Origin: Shinella sp. WSJ-2
Lineage (GTDB): Bacteria > Pseudomonadota > Alphaproteobacteria > Rhizobiales > Rhizobiaceae
Reading direction: 5' to 3'
Assembly: GCF_003432075.1 (NCBI RefSeq)
Contig: NZ_QWBU01000005.1
Span: forward strand, 186,001 to 250,000
Length of the DNA stretch: 64,000 nucleotides
The notes beneath the pieces were generated by a model. The model was not told the origin of the DNA. It saw nothing but the letters and a program-made list of their open reading frames with translations, and made no database searches. Positions 21,030 to 29,401 of this stretch are shown piece after piece. Position 1 is the stretch's first letter, and every line of letters begins with the position of its first letter. The translations under genes were made by a program, and so were the position numbers.

Positions 21030-24015
21030 TGAGGCGGCCTCCTTCCTTGTCGACAAAGACCATTTCGCTGACCTCGACCGCGATCGTGCGGTCGGGCATC
21101 GGCACATAGAGCGTCTGGCCAAGACGGGCCTGGCCACCGGCGACGAGCGCCATGGCGATCGACCGGCCGCAGTTTTCCGACCAGTAGGACGAGGTCACGT
21201 GACCGAGCATCTTCATGGGCTTCGGCTCGTTCGGATCGGCGACGATCTGCGCCCCCTCTTCCAAAACCACGTTCGGATCCTTCGTCAGCAGGCCGACGAG
21301 CTGCTTGCGGCCTTCCTTGACAAGGTCGGGGCGCTTGAGGCCGCGGATGCCGACGAAGTCCGTCTTCTTCTTGGAGACGGCCCAGCCGAGGCTCGCGTCA
21401 TAAGGGGTCACCGTGCCGTCCGTATCCTGGCCGACAATGATATAGCCCTTTTCGGCGCGCAGCACGTGCATGGTCTCGGTGCCGTAGGCGCAGGCGCCGA
21501 GCGGTTCGGCGCGGGCCCAGATGGCTTCCCAGATCGCCTGGCCATAATCGGCAGGAACGTTGACTTCGTAACCTGCTTCACCGGTGAAGGACATGCGGAA
21601 GAGCCTGGTGGGCACGCCGCAGATTTTGCCTTCGCGAACGCTCATATGCGGGAAGGCTTCGTTCGAGATGTCGATGCCTTCGACGAGCGGCTCGAGTATT
21701 TCGCGCGCCTTCGGGCCCTGCACGGCGATGACCGCCCACTGTTCGGTGGTCGAGGTCAGCCAGACCTTGAGATGCGGGAACTCCGTCTGGAGATAGTCTT
21801 CCATGTGGTTCATGACGCGCGGCGCACCGCCCGTCGTTGTGGTGACATGAAAACGATCTTCGGCCAGACGACCGACGACGCCGTCGTCATAGACGAAGCC
21901 ATCCTCGCGCAGCATGATGCCGTAGCGGCAGCGGCCGGGCTTCAACGTATCCCAGGCATTGGTGTACATCAGGTTCAGGAATTCGGCGGCATCGGGGCCG
22001 ACGACTTCGATCTTGCCGAGCGTCGAGGCATCGAACAGGCCGGCGGCGTTACGCACCGTGCGGCATTCGCGGTTGACCGCATCGTGCATCGTCTCGCCCG
22101 AACGCGGATAATACCAGGCGCGCTTCCAGTTGCCGACGTCTTCGAAGACGGCGCCATGCGCCTCTTCCCAGGCATGCATAGGCGTCTTACGGGCCGGATC
22201 GAACAGGTCGCCACGCGAGTGGCTGATCAGCGCACCGAAGGTCACCGGCGTATAGGGCGCACGGAAGGTGGTGAGGCCGATCTTCGGGATTTCTCGGTTG
22301 AGCACTTCGGACGCGATGGCAAGGCCGTGGATGTTGGACAGCTTGCCCTGGTCCGTCGCCATGCCATTGGTGGTGAAGCGCTTGATATGTTCGATCGAGT
22401 GCATGCCTTCGCGCACGGCGAGGCGGATGTCCTTGGCGCACACGTCGTTCTGGAAGTCGACGAAGGCCTTGACCGTCGTGTCGATGCCGGCCCCTTCCGC
22501 CGCACCGGCCATACCGCCGGTCCATTCGAAGGCGTTTTCGCCTGACAGTTCGAGCTTGTTGCCGCCCTCATTGCCGGTGGCGCGGGCCATCAGCTCGCCG
22601 GCCGCCAGCGATTCCTCGATGGTGGCTTGCAGGCCGTCGGTGCCGTTGCACGAACCGACGGAGAGGCAATCCTGCGCATAGGTGCCCGGCAGGAAGCGAC
22701 CGGTAGCGGCGTCATAGGCCACCTTGCCGCGCGATTGCGAGAAGAGGTGGACGGAGGGCGTCCAGCCGGCCGACATCAGCAGCGCATCGATCGCGATCGA
22801 GCGCGCCGAACCGCCGCCATTGCGCGCGACCGACATGGAGGAGACGCGCAGCTTACCCTTGGTGTCGATGACCGAGTGACCGGTCAGAACCTCGATGCCG
22901 AGCCTGCGGGCTTCCGTCAGCACGGCATCGCCGGGCTTGTCTCTGTTATCGACGATGGCGGCGATGGTGACGCCGGCACGCTTCAGGTCGAAGGCCGCCT
23001 CATAGGCCGAATCGTTCGCCGTATAGACGCCGACTTTGCGGCCGACGGCGACGCCGAAATGGTTGAGATAGGTGCGCGCGGCCGAGGCAAGCATGATTCC
23101 AGGGCGGTCGTTGTTAGCGAACACCATGTGGCGTTCGATCGAACCCGTCGCGAGAATGACGCGCTTGGCGCGAACCTGCCACAGACGCTCGCGCGGCAGC
23201 TTCTTGTCCGGCTTGGGGAGATGATCGGTGACGCGTTCGACGAGGCCGACGAAATTGTGGTTGTAGTAGCCGAAAGCCGTCGTGCGGGTGAGAACGGTGA
23301 CGTTCTCCATCGCCTTCAGCTTCGCGGCCGTCGCCTGCGCCCAGTCATAGCCGCTCTGACCGTCGATCTTGACGGAGGTGTCGAAGTGCAGCGCTCCGCC
23401 GACTTCCGGCTGTTCATCGACAAGGATGACGCGGGCCCCGGCTTCAGCGGCGGCAAGGGCTGCCGAAAGACCGGCAACGCCGGCACCGGCAACCAGCACG
23501 TCGCAATGGGCGTAGCGGTTGGCGTAGTGGTCCGGATCCTCTTCCGTCGGCGAAACACCGAGGCCGGCAGCCTTGCGGATGAAAGGCTCGTAGACCTTCT
23601 CCCAGGCGGCCTTCGGCCACATGAAGGTCTTGTAGTAGAAGCCCGCGGCGAAGAACGGCGACAGCAGGTTGTTGATGCCACCGATATCGAAGGCAAGCGA
23701 GGGGAAGCGGTTCTGCGATTCCACCTTCATGCCATCGAACACTTCCTGCACCGGCGCACGCACGTTCGGCTGGCGGCGGGCGGCGTCGCGGGACACGTCG
23801 ATCAGCGCGTTCGGCTCTTCCGGACCGGCAGAAAGAATGCCGCGCGGGCGGTGATACTTGAAGGAGCGGCCAACGAGATGCACGCCGTTGGCGAGCAGAG
23901 CGGAAGCGACGGTGTCGCCCACCAGCGCGTCGATGGTCTTTCCGTCGAAGGTGAAACGCGCCGTCTTGGCGGGCGTCAGGCGGCCCTGACCGGCAATACG
24001 ATTAGCACCGCTCAT
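21022..24015 (-). CDS. soxA: Sarcosine oxidase alpha subunit
   Basis: A 997-residue subunit. The N-terminus (RFTFDGKTIDALVGDTVASAL) is a ferredoxin-like domain that has lost the iron-sulfur cysteines. An NAD-binding Rossmann motif sits at 172-200 (CDVLVAGAGVAGLSAALAAA). The C-terminal third is a GcvT-like aminomethyltransferase domain (for example DASTLGKIEVVGPDAAEFLN) that moves the methyl carbon to tetrahydrofolate. With the beta subunit it converts sarcosine to glycine, 5,10-methylene-THF and H2O2. It overlaps soxD by ATGA and soxG by 8 nt. Length is standard. Confidence 0.96.
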   Translation of the reverse strand: MSGANRIAGQGRLTPAKTARFTFDGKTIDALVGDTVASALLANGVHLVGRSFKYHRPRGILSAGPEEPNALIDVSRDAARRQPNVRAPVQEVFDGMKVESQNRFPSLAFDIGGINNLLSPFFAAGFYYKTFMWPKAAWEKVYEPFIRKAAGLGVSPTEEDPDHYANRYAHCDVLVAGAGVAGLSAALAAAEAGARVILVDEQPEVGGALHFDTSVKIDGQSGYDWAQATAAKLKAMENVTVLTRTTAFGYYNHNFVGLVERVTDHLPKPDKKLPRERLWQVRAKRVILATGSIERHMVFANNDRPGIMLASAARTYLNHFGVAVGRKVGVYTANDSAYEAAFDLKRAGVTIAAIVDNRDKPGDAVLTEARRLGIEVLTGHSVIDTKGKLRVSSMSVARNGGGSARSIAIDALLMSAGWTPSVHLFSQSRGKVAYDAATGRFLPGTYAQDCLSVGSCNGTDGLQATIEESLAAGELMARATGNEGGNKLELSGENAFEWTGGMAGAAEGAGIDTTVKAFVDFQNDVCAKDIRLAVREGMHSIEHIKRFTTNGMATDQGKLSNIHGLAIASEVLNREIPKIGLTTFRAPYTPVTFGALISHSRGDLFDPARKTPMHAWEEAHGAVFEDVGNWKRAWYYPRSGETMHDAVNRECRTVRNAAGLFDASTLGKIEVVGPDAAEFLNLMYTNAWDTLKPGRCRYGIMLREDGFVYDDGVVGRLAEDRFHVTTTTGGAPRVMNHMEDYLQTEFPHLKVWLTSTTEQWAVIAVQGPKAREILEPLVEGIDISNEAFPHMSVREGKICGVPTRLFRMSFTGEAGYEVNVPADYGQAIWEAIWARAEPLGACAYGTETMHVLRAEKGYIIVGQDTDGTVTPYDASLGWAVSKKKTDFVGIRGLKRPDLVKEGRKQLVGLLTKDPNVVLEEGAQIVADPNEPKPMKMLGHVTSSYWSENCGRSIAMALVAGGQARLGQTLYVPMPDRTIAVEVSEMVFVDKEGGRLNG

Positions 24016-24356
24016 TTCGCGGTTCCTTCCGTGGCTTCATAGGTTTCGACGGTTTTCTCGGTGGCGGTGGTCACGCCGGGAATGTCCGGCTTCGGCTCAC
24101 CGGCCTTGTAGCTCATGTAGAACTTGTCGCTCACTGTATCGCGCGCCGCATTGAAGAAGCGGCCGCAACCATGGATGTGGCGCCAGCGTTCGAAGATCAG
24201 TCCCTTCGGGTTGTCGCGCAGGAAGAAGAATTCCTGGAACTCCTCGTCGGAAATATCGGCCATATTGGTCGGCCGTGCGATATGGGCGTCGCCGCCATGG
24301 CGGAATTCGAGCTCGGAGCGCTCTTCCTCGCAATAGGGGCAGTAGATGAGAAGCAT
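24012..24356 (-). CDS. soxD: Sarcosine oxidase delta subunit
   Basis: A 114-residue zinc subunit. Cys6 and Cys9 (YCPYCEEE) together with His60 and Cys64 (RHIHGCGRFF) match the Zn ligands known for this family (Cys6, Cys9, His59, Cys63 in solved structures). DTVSDKFYMSYKAGEP near the C-terminus is also conserved. It starts 67 nt downstream of soxB, behind a strong hairpin, and its stop overlaps the soxA ATG. Confidence 0.95.
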   Translation of the reverse strand: MLLIYCPYCEEERSELEFRHGGDAHIARPTNMADISDEEFQEFFFLRDNPKGLIFERWRHIHGCGRFFNAARDTVSDKFYMSYKAGEPKPDIPGVTTATEKTVETYEATEGTAK

Positions 24357-24376
24357 CGGGTTTCTCCTGTCCCGCG

Positions 24377-24399
24377 CCGGCCGGCCCTTCGGCCGCCGG
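24377..24399 (-). promoter_or_regulatory. Hairpin between soxB and soxD
   Basis: CCGG-C-CGGCC (24377-24386) pairs with GGCCG-CCGG (24391-24399), with one bulged C and a CTTC tetraloop. It sits in the 67-nt space between soxB and soxD, the only non-overlapping junction of the operon. There is no T tract, so it is more likely an RNA-stability or ratio-setting element than a terminator. Confidence 0.45.
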
Positions 24400-24423
24400 A
24401 CGCGCGGGGTGAAAAATGGGAAC

Positions 24424-25677
24424 TCAGTGAGCCACGGCCGCGGCGGCGGCCTCGTCGATGAGACGGCCGGTGCGGAAGCGGTCCAGCGTCAGGCCGGCGG
24501 CCAGCCGGTGCGGCTCACCCTTGGCGATGAGATACGCGAAGAGATGGGCCGAACCCGGTGTCGCCTTGAAGCCGCCGGTGCCCCAGCCGCAGTTGACGAA
24601 AAGGTTCTTGACCGGCGTCACACCCTGGATCGCCGAGCGATCCGGGGTGTTGTCGGTGATGCCGCCCCACTGGCGCATCATCTTGACTCGGCGGAACATC
24701 GGGAAGAGTTCGCAAATGGCGTCGAGCGTATGCGTGATGATCTGCAGGCCACCGGTCTGGGAGTAGGAATTGTATTGGTCCGTGCCGGCGCCGATGACGA
24801 GCTCGCCCTTGTCCGACTGCGAGATATAGGCATGTACTGAGTTGGACATGACCACGCAGGGGAAGATCGGCTTCATCGGCTCGGAGACGAGCGCCTGAAG
24901 CGGAACGGAATGCAGCGGCAGCTTCACGTCGGCCATGGAAAGAATGACCGAGTTGTGGCCGGAGGCCGACACGGCAACCTTCTTGGCGCCGATAAAGCCC
25001 TTGGAGGTCTCGACACCCGTGACCGCACCATCGGGACCGCGACGGATGCCCTTCACTTCGCAGTTCTGGATGACGTGCACGCCGCGGTCGGAGGCCGCAC
25101 GGGCATAACCCCAGGCGACGGCATCGTGGCGTGCGGTGCCGCCGCGGCGCTGCAGGGCCGCGCCATTGATCGGATAGCGGGCCGAGGCCGAGATATCGAG
25201 GACCGGCACGAACTCTTTCGCCTGCTGCGGCGTCAGCCATTCGTTGTCGATGCCGTAGAGACGGTTGGCATGGACGTGCCGCTGGAAGGACTGCTTGTCA
25301 TGCACATTGTGCGACAGCATCATCACGCCGCGCGGCGAGTACATGACGTTGTAGTTGAGATCCTGGCTCAAGCCTTCCCACAGCTTCAGGGAATGCTCGT
25401 AGATATCCATGCTCTCGTCATAGAGATAGTTCGAGCGGATGATGGTCGTGTTGCGGCCGGTATTGCCGCCGCCGAGCCAGCCCTTCTCGATCACGGCGAT
25501 ATTGGTGATGCCGTGCTCCTTGGCGAGGTAATAGGCCGCGCCCAGACCATGGCCGCCGCCGCCGACGATGATCACGTCGTATTCCTTGCGCGGCTCGGGC
25601 GAGGTCCATTGCGCCTCCCACCCCTTGTGGCCACGCATCGCCTCGCGGGCCACGGCGAAAACCGAATATTTGCGCAT
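24424..25677 (-). CDS. soxB: Sarcosine oxidase beta subunit
   Basis: The 417-residue flavoprotein that oxidises sarcosine. The FAD-binding dinucleotide motif VIIVGGGGHGLGAAYYLA is at residues 35-52. His184 in GGTARHDAVAWG is placed like the histidine that carries covalent FMN in characterised enzymes. The C-terminal NCGWGTGGFKATPGSAHLFA is conserved. First gene of soxB-D-A-G. No glyA or regulator gene is adjacent, unlike many sarcosine loci, so control must come from the 438-nt upstream gap or from elsewhere. Confidence 0.95.
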   Translation of the reverse strand: MRKYSVFAVAREAMRGHKGWEAQWTSPEPRKEYDVIIVGGGGHGLGAAYYLAKEHGITNIAVIEKGWLGGGNTGRNTTIIRSNYLYDESMDIYEHSLKLWEGLSQDLNYNVMYSPRGVMMLSHNVHDKQSFQRHVHANRLYGIDNEWLTPQQAKEFVPVLDISASARYPINGAALQRRGGTARHDAVAWGYARAASDRGVHVIQNCEVKGIRRGPDGAVTGVETSKGFIGAKKVAVSASGHNSVILSMADVKLPLHSVPLQALVSEPMKPIFPCVVMSNSVHAYISQSDKGELVIGAGTDQYNSYSQTGGLQIITHTLDAICELFPMFRRVKMMRQWGGITDNTPDRSAIQGVTPVKNLFVNCGWGTGGFKATPGSAHLFAYLIAKGEPHRLAAGLTLDRFRTGRLIDEAAAAAVAH

Positions 25678-26115
25678 CCCGTATCCTCAAACGCTCGCCG
25701 GCCGCAGCCGACTGTTTCCTGCCTCGATAGAAAGCAAATCCTGACGCCGGACGCCGTATCCTTTGCGACGCATTCAGGCGCACCTTGTACCACATGCGAC
25801 ATGACCGGTGTCGCGTGTTTGCAGTTGACCATCAAAGTGCCGGCACACTTAAAGGAAAGCCTGATTGGGTACCGGCTTCCGCTGACATTGCTACGGCGCA
25901 AATGCCCAGAGGCACACTCGCACGCCCCGCCATCCACCCGATTTGCGGGCCTTTGACGCAAATATCCTTAACGGAGGGGGGCTTCGGGCTGGACTTCCCC
26001 GTCATCATCTGGTATCGGACGCCCCAATTGCCAGCCTGCAGGCTGCGCGAACGTAGTCTATTTGCCTGGCGACAAGGGTTCGCGGGGCTAACAAAACCAA
26101 AGGAACGGGATTCTC
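25678..26115. other. Divergent intergenic region soxB / rpsU
   Basis: A 438-nt gap between divergent genes with no coding signal I trust. Two palindromic features stand out. An inverted repeat GCGACA-N7-TGTCGC at 25796-25814 lies about 120 nt upstream of soxB, and a perfect 14-bp palindrome CAGCCTGCAGGCTG at 26032-26045 lies about 70 nt upstream of rpsU. Promoters for both directions must be here, but I cannot place -35/-10 boxes with confidence. Confidence 0.5.
26032..26045. promoter_or_regulatory. 14-bp palindrome upstream of rpsU
   Basis: CAGCCTGCAGGCTG reads the same on both strands. It lies within the probable 5' leader or promoter of rpsU, 70 nt before its GTG, with TTGCCA (26029-26034) overlapping its left edge. 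It could be a regulator site or an RNA hairpin; the sequence does not decide. Confidence 0.35.
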
Positions 26116-26346
26116 GTGCAGGTACTTGTCCGCGATAACAACGTTGATCAGGCTCTCCGCGCTCTCAAGAAGAAGATGCAGCGCGAAGGCATCTTCCGTG
26201 AAATGAAGATGCGCGACTATTTCGAAAAGCCGTCTGAGAAGCGTGCACGTGAAAAGGCTGAAGCCGTTCGTCGCGTTCGCAAGCTGGCCCGCAAGCGCGC
26301 CCAGCGTGAAGCTGGCGGCGTCTCCGCTCGTCCGGGCGCCCGTTAA
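26116..26346 (+). CDS. rpsU: 30S ribosomal protein S21
   Basis: A 76-residue basic protein starting [20 protein letters not shown], with an Arg/Lys-rich C-terminal helix ([20 protein letters not shown]), the standard S21 layout. It sits near the anti-Shine-Dalgarno end of 16S rRNA during initiation. The start is GTG with AAAGGAACGGG upstream. It stands alone, not in the rpsU-dnaG-rpoD arrangement of enterobacteria, and is followed by a terminator. Confidence 0.96.
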   Translation: MQVLVRDNNVDQALRALKKKMQREGIFREMKMRDYFEKPSEKRAREKAEAVRRVRKLARKRAQREAGGVSARPGAR

Positions 26347-26381
26347 TCGGTCGTCTTTTCGACGTTTTCGGATGAAAGACC

Positions 26382-26416
26382 GGGCGGGGGCGAATATTTC
26401 GCCGCCGCCTTTTTTG
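26382..26416 (+). terminator. Rho-independent terminator of rpsU
   Basis: GGCGGGGGCGA and TCGCCGCCGCC form an 11-bp stem with one mismatch around a 5-nt ATATT loop, followed directly by T6. It starts about 36 nt after the rpsU stop. Confidence 0.85.
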
Positions 26417-26565
26417 ATGTGAACGGAAGGTTTTCACTGTTGTGAAAGACTTACCGTGCAATTCCGGGCTAAACCGCTACGCACTCTTGCCGGAATTGCC
26501 TTCAAGGCCGTAGCGTATGTCTTCACGCATGAAGCGTCGAAGACGCCCATTTTGAGGATTCGCAC

Positions 26566-27456
26566 TTGGACATGGCTGCATCTACCGGGTTCCCGATCGA
26601 TCGTCTCCCCTCCTCGGCTGCCCGCATGCGCCGCCCCCTGATGGCCGCCGTGGCCGCCACGTCGCTTGCGCTCCTTCTGGCCGGCTGCCAGTCGACGACC
26701 TCGACGGATGTGCTGAAGGTAGAACGCGCCCAGGGCTCGCAGGAAAACATCGCCTCGCTCTCGGCCGTTATCTCCGCCAATCCACAGGATCCGGAAGCCT
26801 ATAACGTGCGCGGATCGGCCTATGGCCGCGCCGGCGAGCACCGCCGCGCGCTCGACGACTTCAACCGCGCCATCGAACTGAAGCCGCGTTTCTACCAGGC
26901 CTATGCCAACCGCGCGCTCGTCGAGCGCAACATGGGCGATCAGGCGCAGGCGGCGGCGGACTACAACACCGCGCTGCAGCTCAACCCGAGCTATGACGTC
27001 GCCTATATCGGACGAGGCAATCTCTATCGCCAGGCCGGCCGTCTCGACGAAGCCTTCCGCGACTTCAACAAGGCGATCGAACTCGACACGACCGATCCGC
27101 GCGCCTACCACAATCGCGGCCTGATCTTCCAGGCACGCCGCCAGCACGACAAGGCGATCGAGGACTTCTCGAAGGCCATCTCGCTCTCGCCGAACTCGGC
27201 CGAACCCTATAACGGCCGCGGCATTTCCTACGCCGCCAAGGGCGACGACGACAACGCGTTCCAGGATTTCAACACCGCCATCAATCTCGACGGCAAGCTG
27301 GCGGAATCCTGGGCGAACCAGGCGCTGATCTATGAGCGCCGCGGCGAGATGAGCAAGGCGTCGAAGTCCTATGCGCAGGCGCTGCGCCTCGACCCGAACT
27401 ATTCACCGGCCAAGGCTGGCCTCGCCCGCTCGAAAGGCGGCGCCCAGCCAAGCTGA
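26566..27456 (+). CDS. Tetratricopeptide-repeat lipoprotein
   Basis: About 296 residues. A hydrophobic leader ends in the lipobox LLLAGC (Cys about 41), predicting an envelope lipoprotein. Five or more TPR units follow from about residue 70, with the usual 34-residue spacing and repeated phrases such as AYNVRGSAYGRAGEHRRALD, AYHNRGLIFQARRQHDKAIE and PYNGRGISYAAKGDDDNAFQ. It resembles NlpI-like scaffolds that organise peptidoglycan enzymes. GAGG lies 8 nt before TTG 26566 and 14 nt before ATG 26572, so the start is ambiguous by two codons. A strong terminator follows. Confidence 0.9.
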   Translation: MDMAASTGFPIDRLPSSAARMRRPLMAAVAATSLALLLAGCQSTTSTDVLKVERAQGSQENIASLSAVISANPQDPEAYNVRGSAYGRAGEHRRALDDFNRAIELKPRFYQAYANRALVERNMGDQAQAAADYNTALQLNPSYDVAYIGRGNLYRQAGRLDEAFRDFNKAIELDTTDPRAYHNRGLIFQARRQHDKAIEDFSKAISLSPNSAEPYNGRGISYAAKGDDDNAFQDFNTAINLDGKLAESWANQALIYERRGEMSKASKSYAQALRLDPNYSPAKAGLARSKGGAQPS

Positions 27457-27484
27457 TATCAAGCCCGATGGAAGAAACAAAAAA

Positions 27485-27510
27485 GCCCGCGATCGTCTCG
27501 CGGGTTTTTT
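27485..27510 (+). terminator. Rho-independent terminator after the TPR gene
   Basis: CCCGCGA (27486-27492) pairs with TCGCGGG (27498-27504) around a TCGTC loop, and a run of T covers 27505-27510. It begins 29 nt after the stop codon. The A-rich left arm (AAACAAAAAAG) could also serve the converging pntB transcript. Confidence 0.9.
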
Positions 27511-27540
27511 CATTTCGGAGCATTTCGTTCGTTGCTCTAA

Positions 27541-27571
27541 CCCGGCGCGGAAGCAATGCTTAGGCGCCGGG
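27541..27571 (-). terminator. Long hairpin between the TPR gene and pntB
   Basis: CCCGGCGC (27541-27548) pairs perfectly with GCGCCGGG (27564-27571), and an inner AAGCA/TGCTT stem extends the structure. It lies 9 nt beyond the pntB stop. The minus-strand tail is TTAGAGC rather than a T run, so termination is plausible but not certain. Confidence 0.5.
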
Positions 27572-27579
27572 TATGCGTG

Positions 27580-28980
27580 TTAGTGGTTCATGGCCTTGAC
27601 GATATCGTCCGTCATCTTCTTGGCATCGCCGAGCAGCATCATCGTGCCGTCCTTGTAGAACAGCGTATTGTCGATACCGGCATAGCCGGAGCCGAGCGAG
27701 CGCTTGACGAAGAGGCAGGTCTTCGCCTTGTCGACGTCGAGGATCGGCATGCCATAAATCGGCGAGGACTTATCGTCGCGCGCGGCCGGGTTCGTCACGT
27801 CGTTGGCGCCGATGACGTAAGCCACATCCGCCTGCGCGAATTCCGAGTTGATGTCCTCGAGCTCGAAGACTTCGTCATAGGGCACGTTCGCTTCGGCGAG
27901 CAGCACGTTCATATGGCCTGGCATGCGGCCGGCAACCGGATGGATCGCGTATTTCACTTCGACGCCGTTCTTCTTCAGCGCATCGGCCAATTCACGAACC
28001 GCATGCTGCGCCTGCGCCACCGCCATGCCGTAACCCGGCACGATGATGACCTTGGAAGCATTGGCCATCAGGAAGGCCGCGTCATCGGCCGAACCCTGCT
28101 TGACCGTGCGCTGCACGCCGTCATCGTCGGCCGCAGCCCCGCTGTCGCCGCCGAAGCCGCCGAGGATGACCGAGATGAACGAGCGGTTCATGCCCTTGCA
28201 CATGATGTAGGACAGGATCGCACCCGACGAACCGACCAGCGCGCCGGTGATGATCAGCGCGAGATTGCCGAGCGTGAAGCCGATGCCGGCCGCAGCCCAA
28301 CCCGAATAGGAGTTGAGCATGGAGACGACGACCGGCATGTCCGCTCCGCCGATCGGCACGATCAGGAGCACACCGAGCGCCAGCGCCAGCACGACGATCA
28401 GCCAGAAGTCGAAATGGCTCTCCGACAGCGTCAGGCCGACGATGAAGAAGACGATTGCCGCAAGCAGCACGATGTTGATGACATGCCGGTAGGGCAGCAT
28501 GATCGGCTTGCCGGACATGCGTCCGTCCAACTTCAGGAAGGCGATGATCGAGCCGGTGAAGGTGATCGCGCCGATGGCCGCACCCAGCGCCATTTCGACG
28601 AGCGCCTGGCCGTGAATCTCGCCAACTTGGCCGATGCCGAAGGACACCGGCGAGTAGAGCGCGGCAGCGGCAACCAGCACGGCGGCAAGGCCGACGAGCG
28701 AGTGGAAGCCGGCGACGAGCTGCGGCATCGACGTCATAGGGATCGAGCGGGCGATATAGGCGCCGGCACCGCCGCCGATGGCAAGGCCGAGCACGATCAG
28801 CACGAGACCACCGAAGGACGGCGTCGCCAGAAGCAGCGTCGTGCCGATAGCGATGCCCATGCCGATCATGCCGAGCATGTTGCCGCGGCGGCTGGTCGTC
28901 GGATGCGACAGGCCGCGCAGGGCCATGATGAAGAGCACCCCGGAAACGAGGTAGAGGAAGGCTGCGAAGTTAACGTTCAT
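27580..28980 (-). CDS. pntB: NAD(P) transhydrogenase beta subunit
   Basis: A 466-residue membrane subunit carrying the NADP(H)-binding domain III. Many transmembrane helices fill residues 1-260 (for example FLYLVSGVLFIMALRG at the N-terminus). The C-terminal soluble domain has the GYGMAVAQAQHAVRELAD NADP loop and AIHPVAGRMPGHMNVLLAEA. I use ATG 28980 (MNVNFAAF), with GAGGGCGG upstream. The enzyme couples proton flow to NADPH formation. Order on the minus strand is pntAA-pntAB-pntB, 10 nt from pntAB. Confidence 0.96.
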   Translation of the reverse strand: MNVNFAAFLYLVSGVLFIMALRGLSHPTTSRRGNMLGMIGMGIAIGTTLLLATPSFGGLVLIVLGLAIGGGAGAYIARSIPMTSMPQLVAGFHSLVGLAAVLVAAAALYSPVSFGIGQVGEIHGQALVEMALGAAIGAITFTGSIIAFLKLDGRMSGKPIMLPYRHVINIVLLAAIVFFIVGLTLSESHFDFWLIVVLALALGVLLIVPIGGADMPVVVSMLNSYSGWAAAGIGFTLGNLALIITGALVGSSGAILSYIMCKGMNRSFISVILGGFGGDSGAAADDDGVQRTVKQGSADDAAFLMANASKVIIVPGYGMAVAQAQHAVRELADALKKNGVEVKYAIHPVAGRMPGHMNVLLAEANVPYDEVFELEDINSEFAQADVAYVIGANDVTNPAARDDKSSPIYGMPILDVDKAKTCLFVKRSLGSGYAGIDNTLFYKDGTMMLLGDAKKMTDDIVKAMNH

Positions 28981-28990
28981 CAATCCGCCC

Positions 28991-29401
28991 TCACTTCTCT
29001 TTTTTCTTGTACATCGCCAGCATGCGCTGGGTGACGAGGAAGCCGCCGAAGATGTTGACGGAGGCGAGGATGAGCGCAACGAAACCGAAGCCGGTCGCAA
29101 CACCCGAAAGCGAGATGCCGACGGCCAGAAGCGCTCCGACGACGATGACCGAGGAAATCGCGTTGGTAACGGCCATCAGCGGCGTGTGCAGCGCGGGCGT
29201 CACCGACCAGACGACATAATAGCCGACGAAGATCGACAGCACGAAGATCGCCAAACGGAAGACGAAAGGATCGATGGCCCCGCCGGAAACGCCATGCGCT
29301 GCGGCAGCAGCCGCGTCCGGTACATATTCGGACGCCGCGCGAACGGCTTCCACAGCGCGTTCGAGATCGGTGATTGCCTTGTCGAGAAGTTCGTTCGCCA
29401 T
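28991..29401 (-). CDS. pntAB: NAD(P) transhydrogenase alpha-2 (membrane) subunit
   Basis: A 136-residue membrane part of the split alpha subunit. Hydrophobic helices include [21 protein letters not shown], and [20 protein letters not shown] is the hallmark PntAB segment. Start ATG 29401 overlaps the pntAA stop as TGATG, with GGGGAGGG upstream, so it is translationally coupled. Splitting alpha into PntAA and PntAB is usual for alphaproteobacteria such as Rhodospirillum and rhizobia. Confidence 0.95.
   Translation of the reverse strand: MANELLDKAITDLERAVEAVRAASEYVPDAAAAAAHGVSGGAIDPFVFRLAIFVLSIFVGYYVVWSVTPALHTPLMAVTNAISSVIVVGALLAVGISLSGVATGFGFVALILASVNIFGGFLVTQRMLAMYKKKEK

Noticed and set aside
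21199-22545. Plus-strand frames over soxA
   Set aside because: They lie under soxA, whose FAD/NAD and GcvT motifs are on the minus strand. No start or context supports them.
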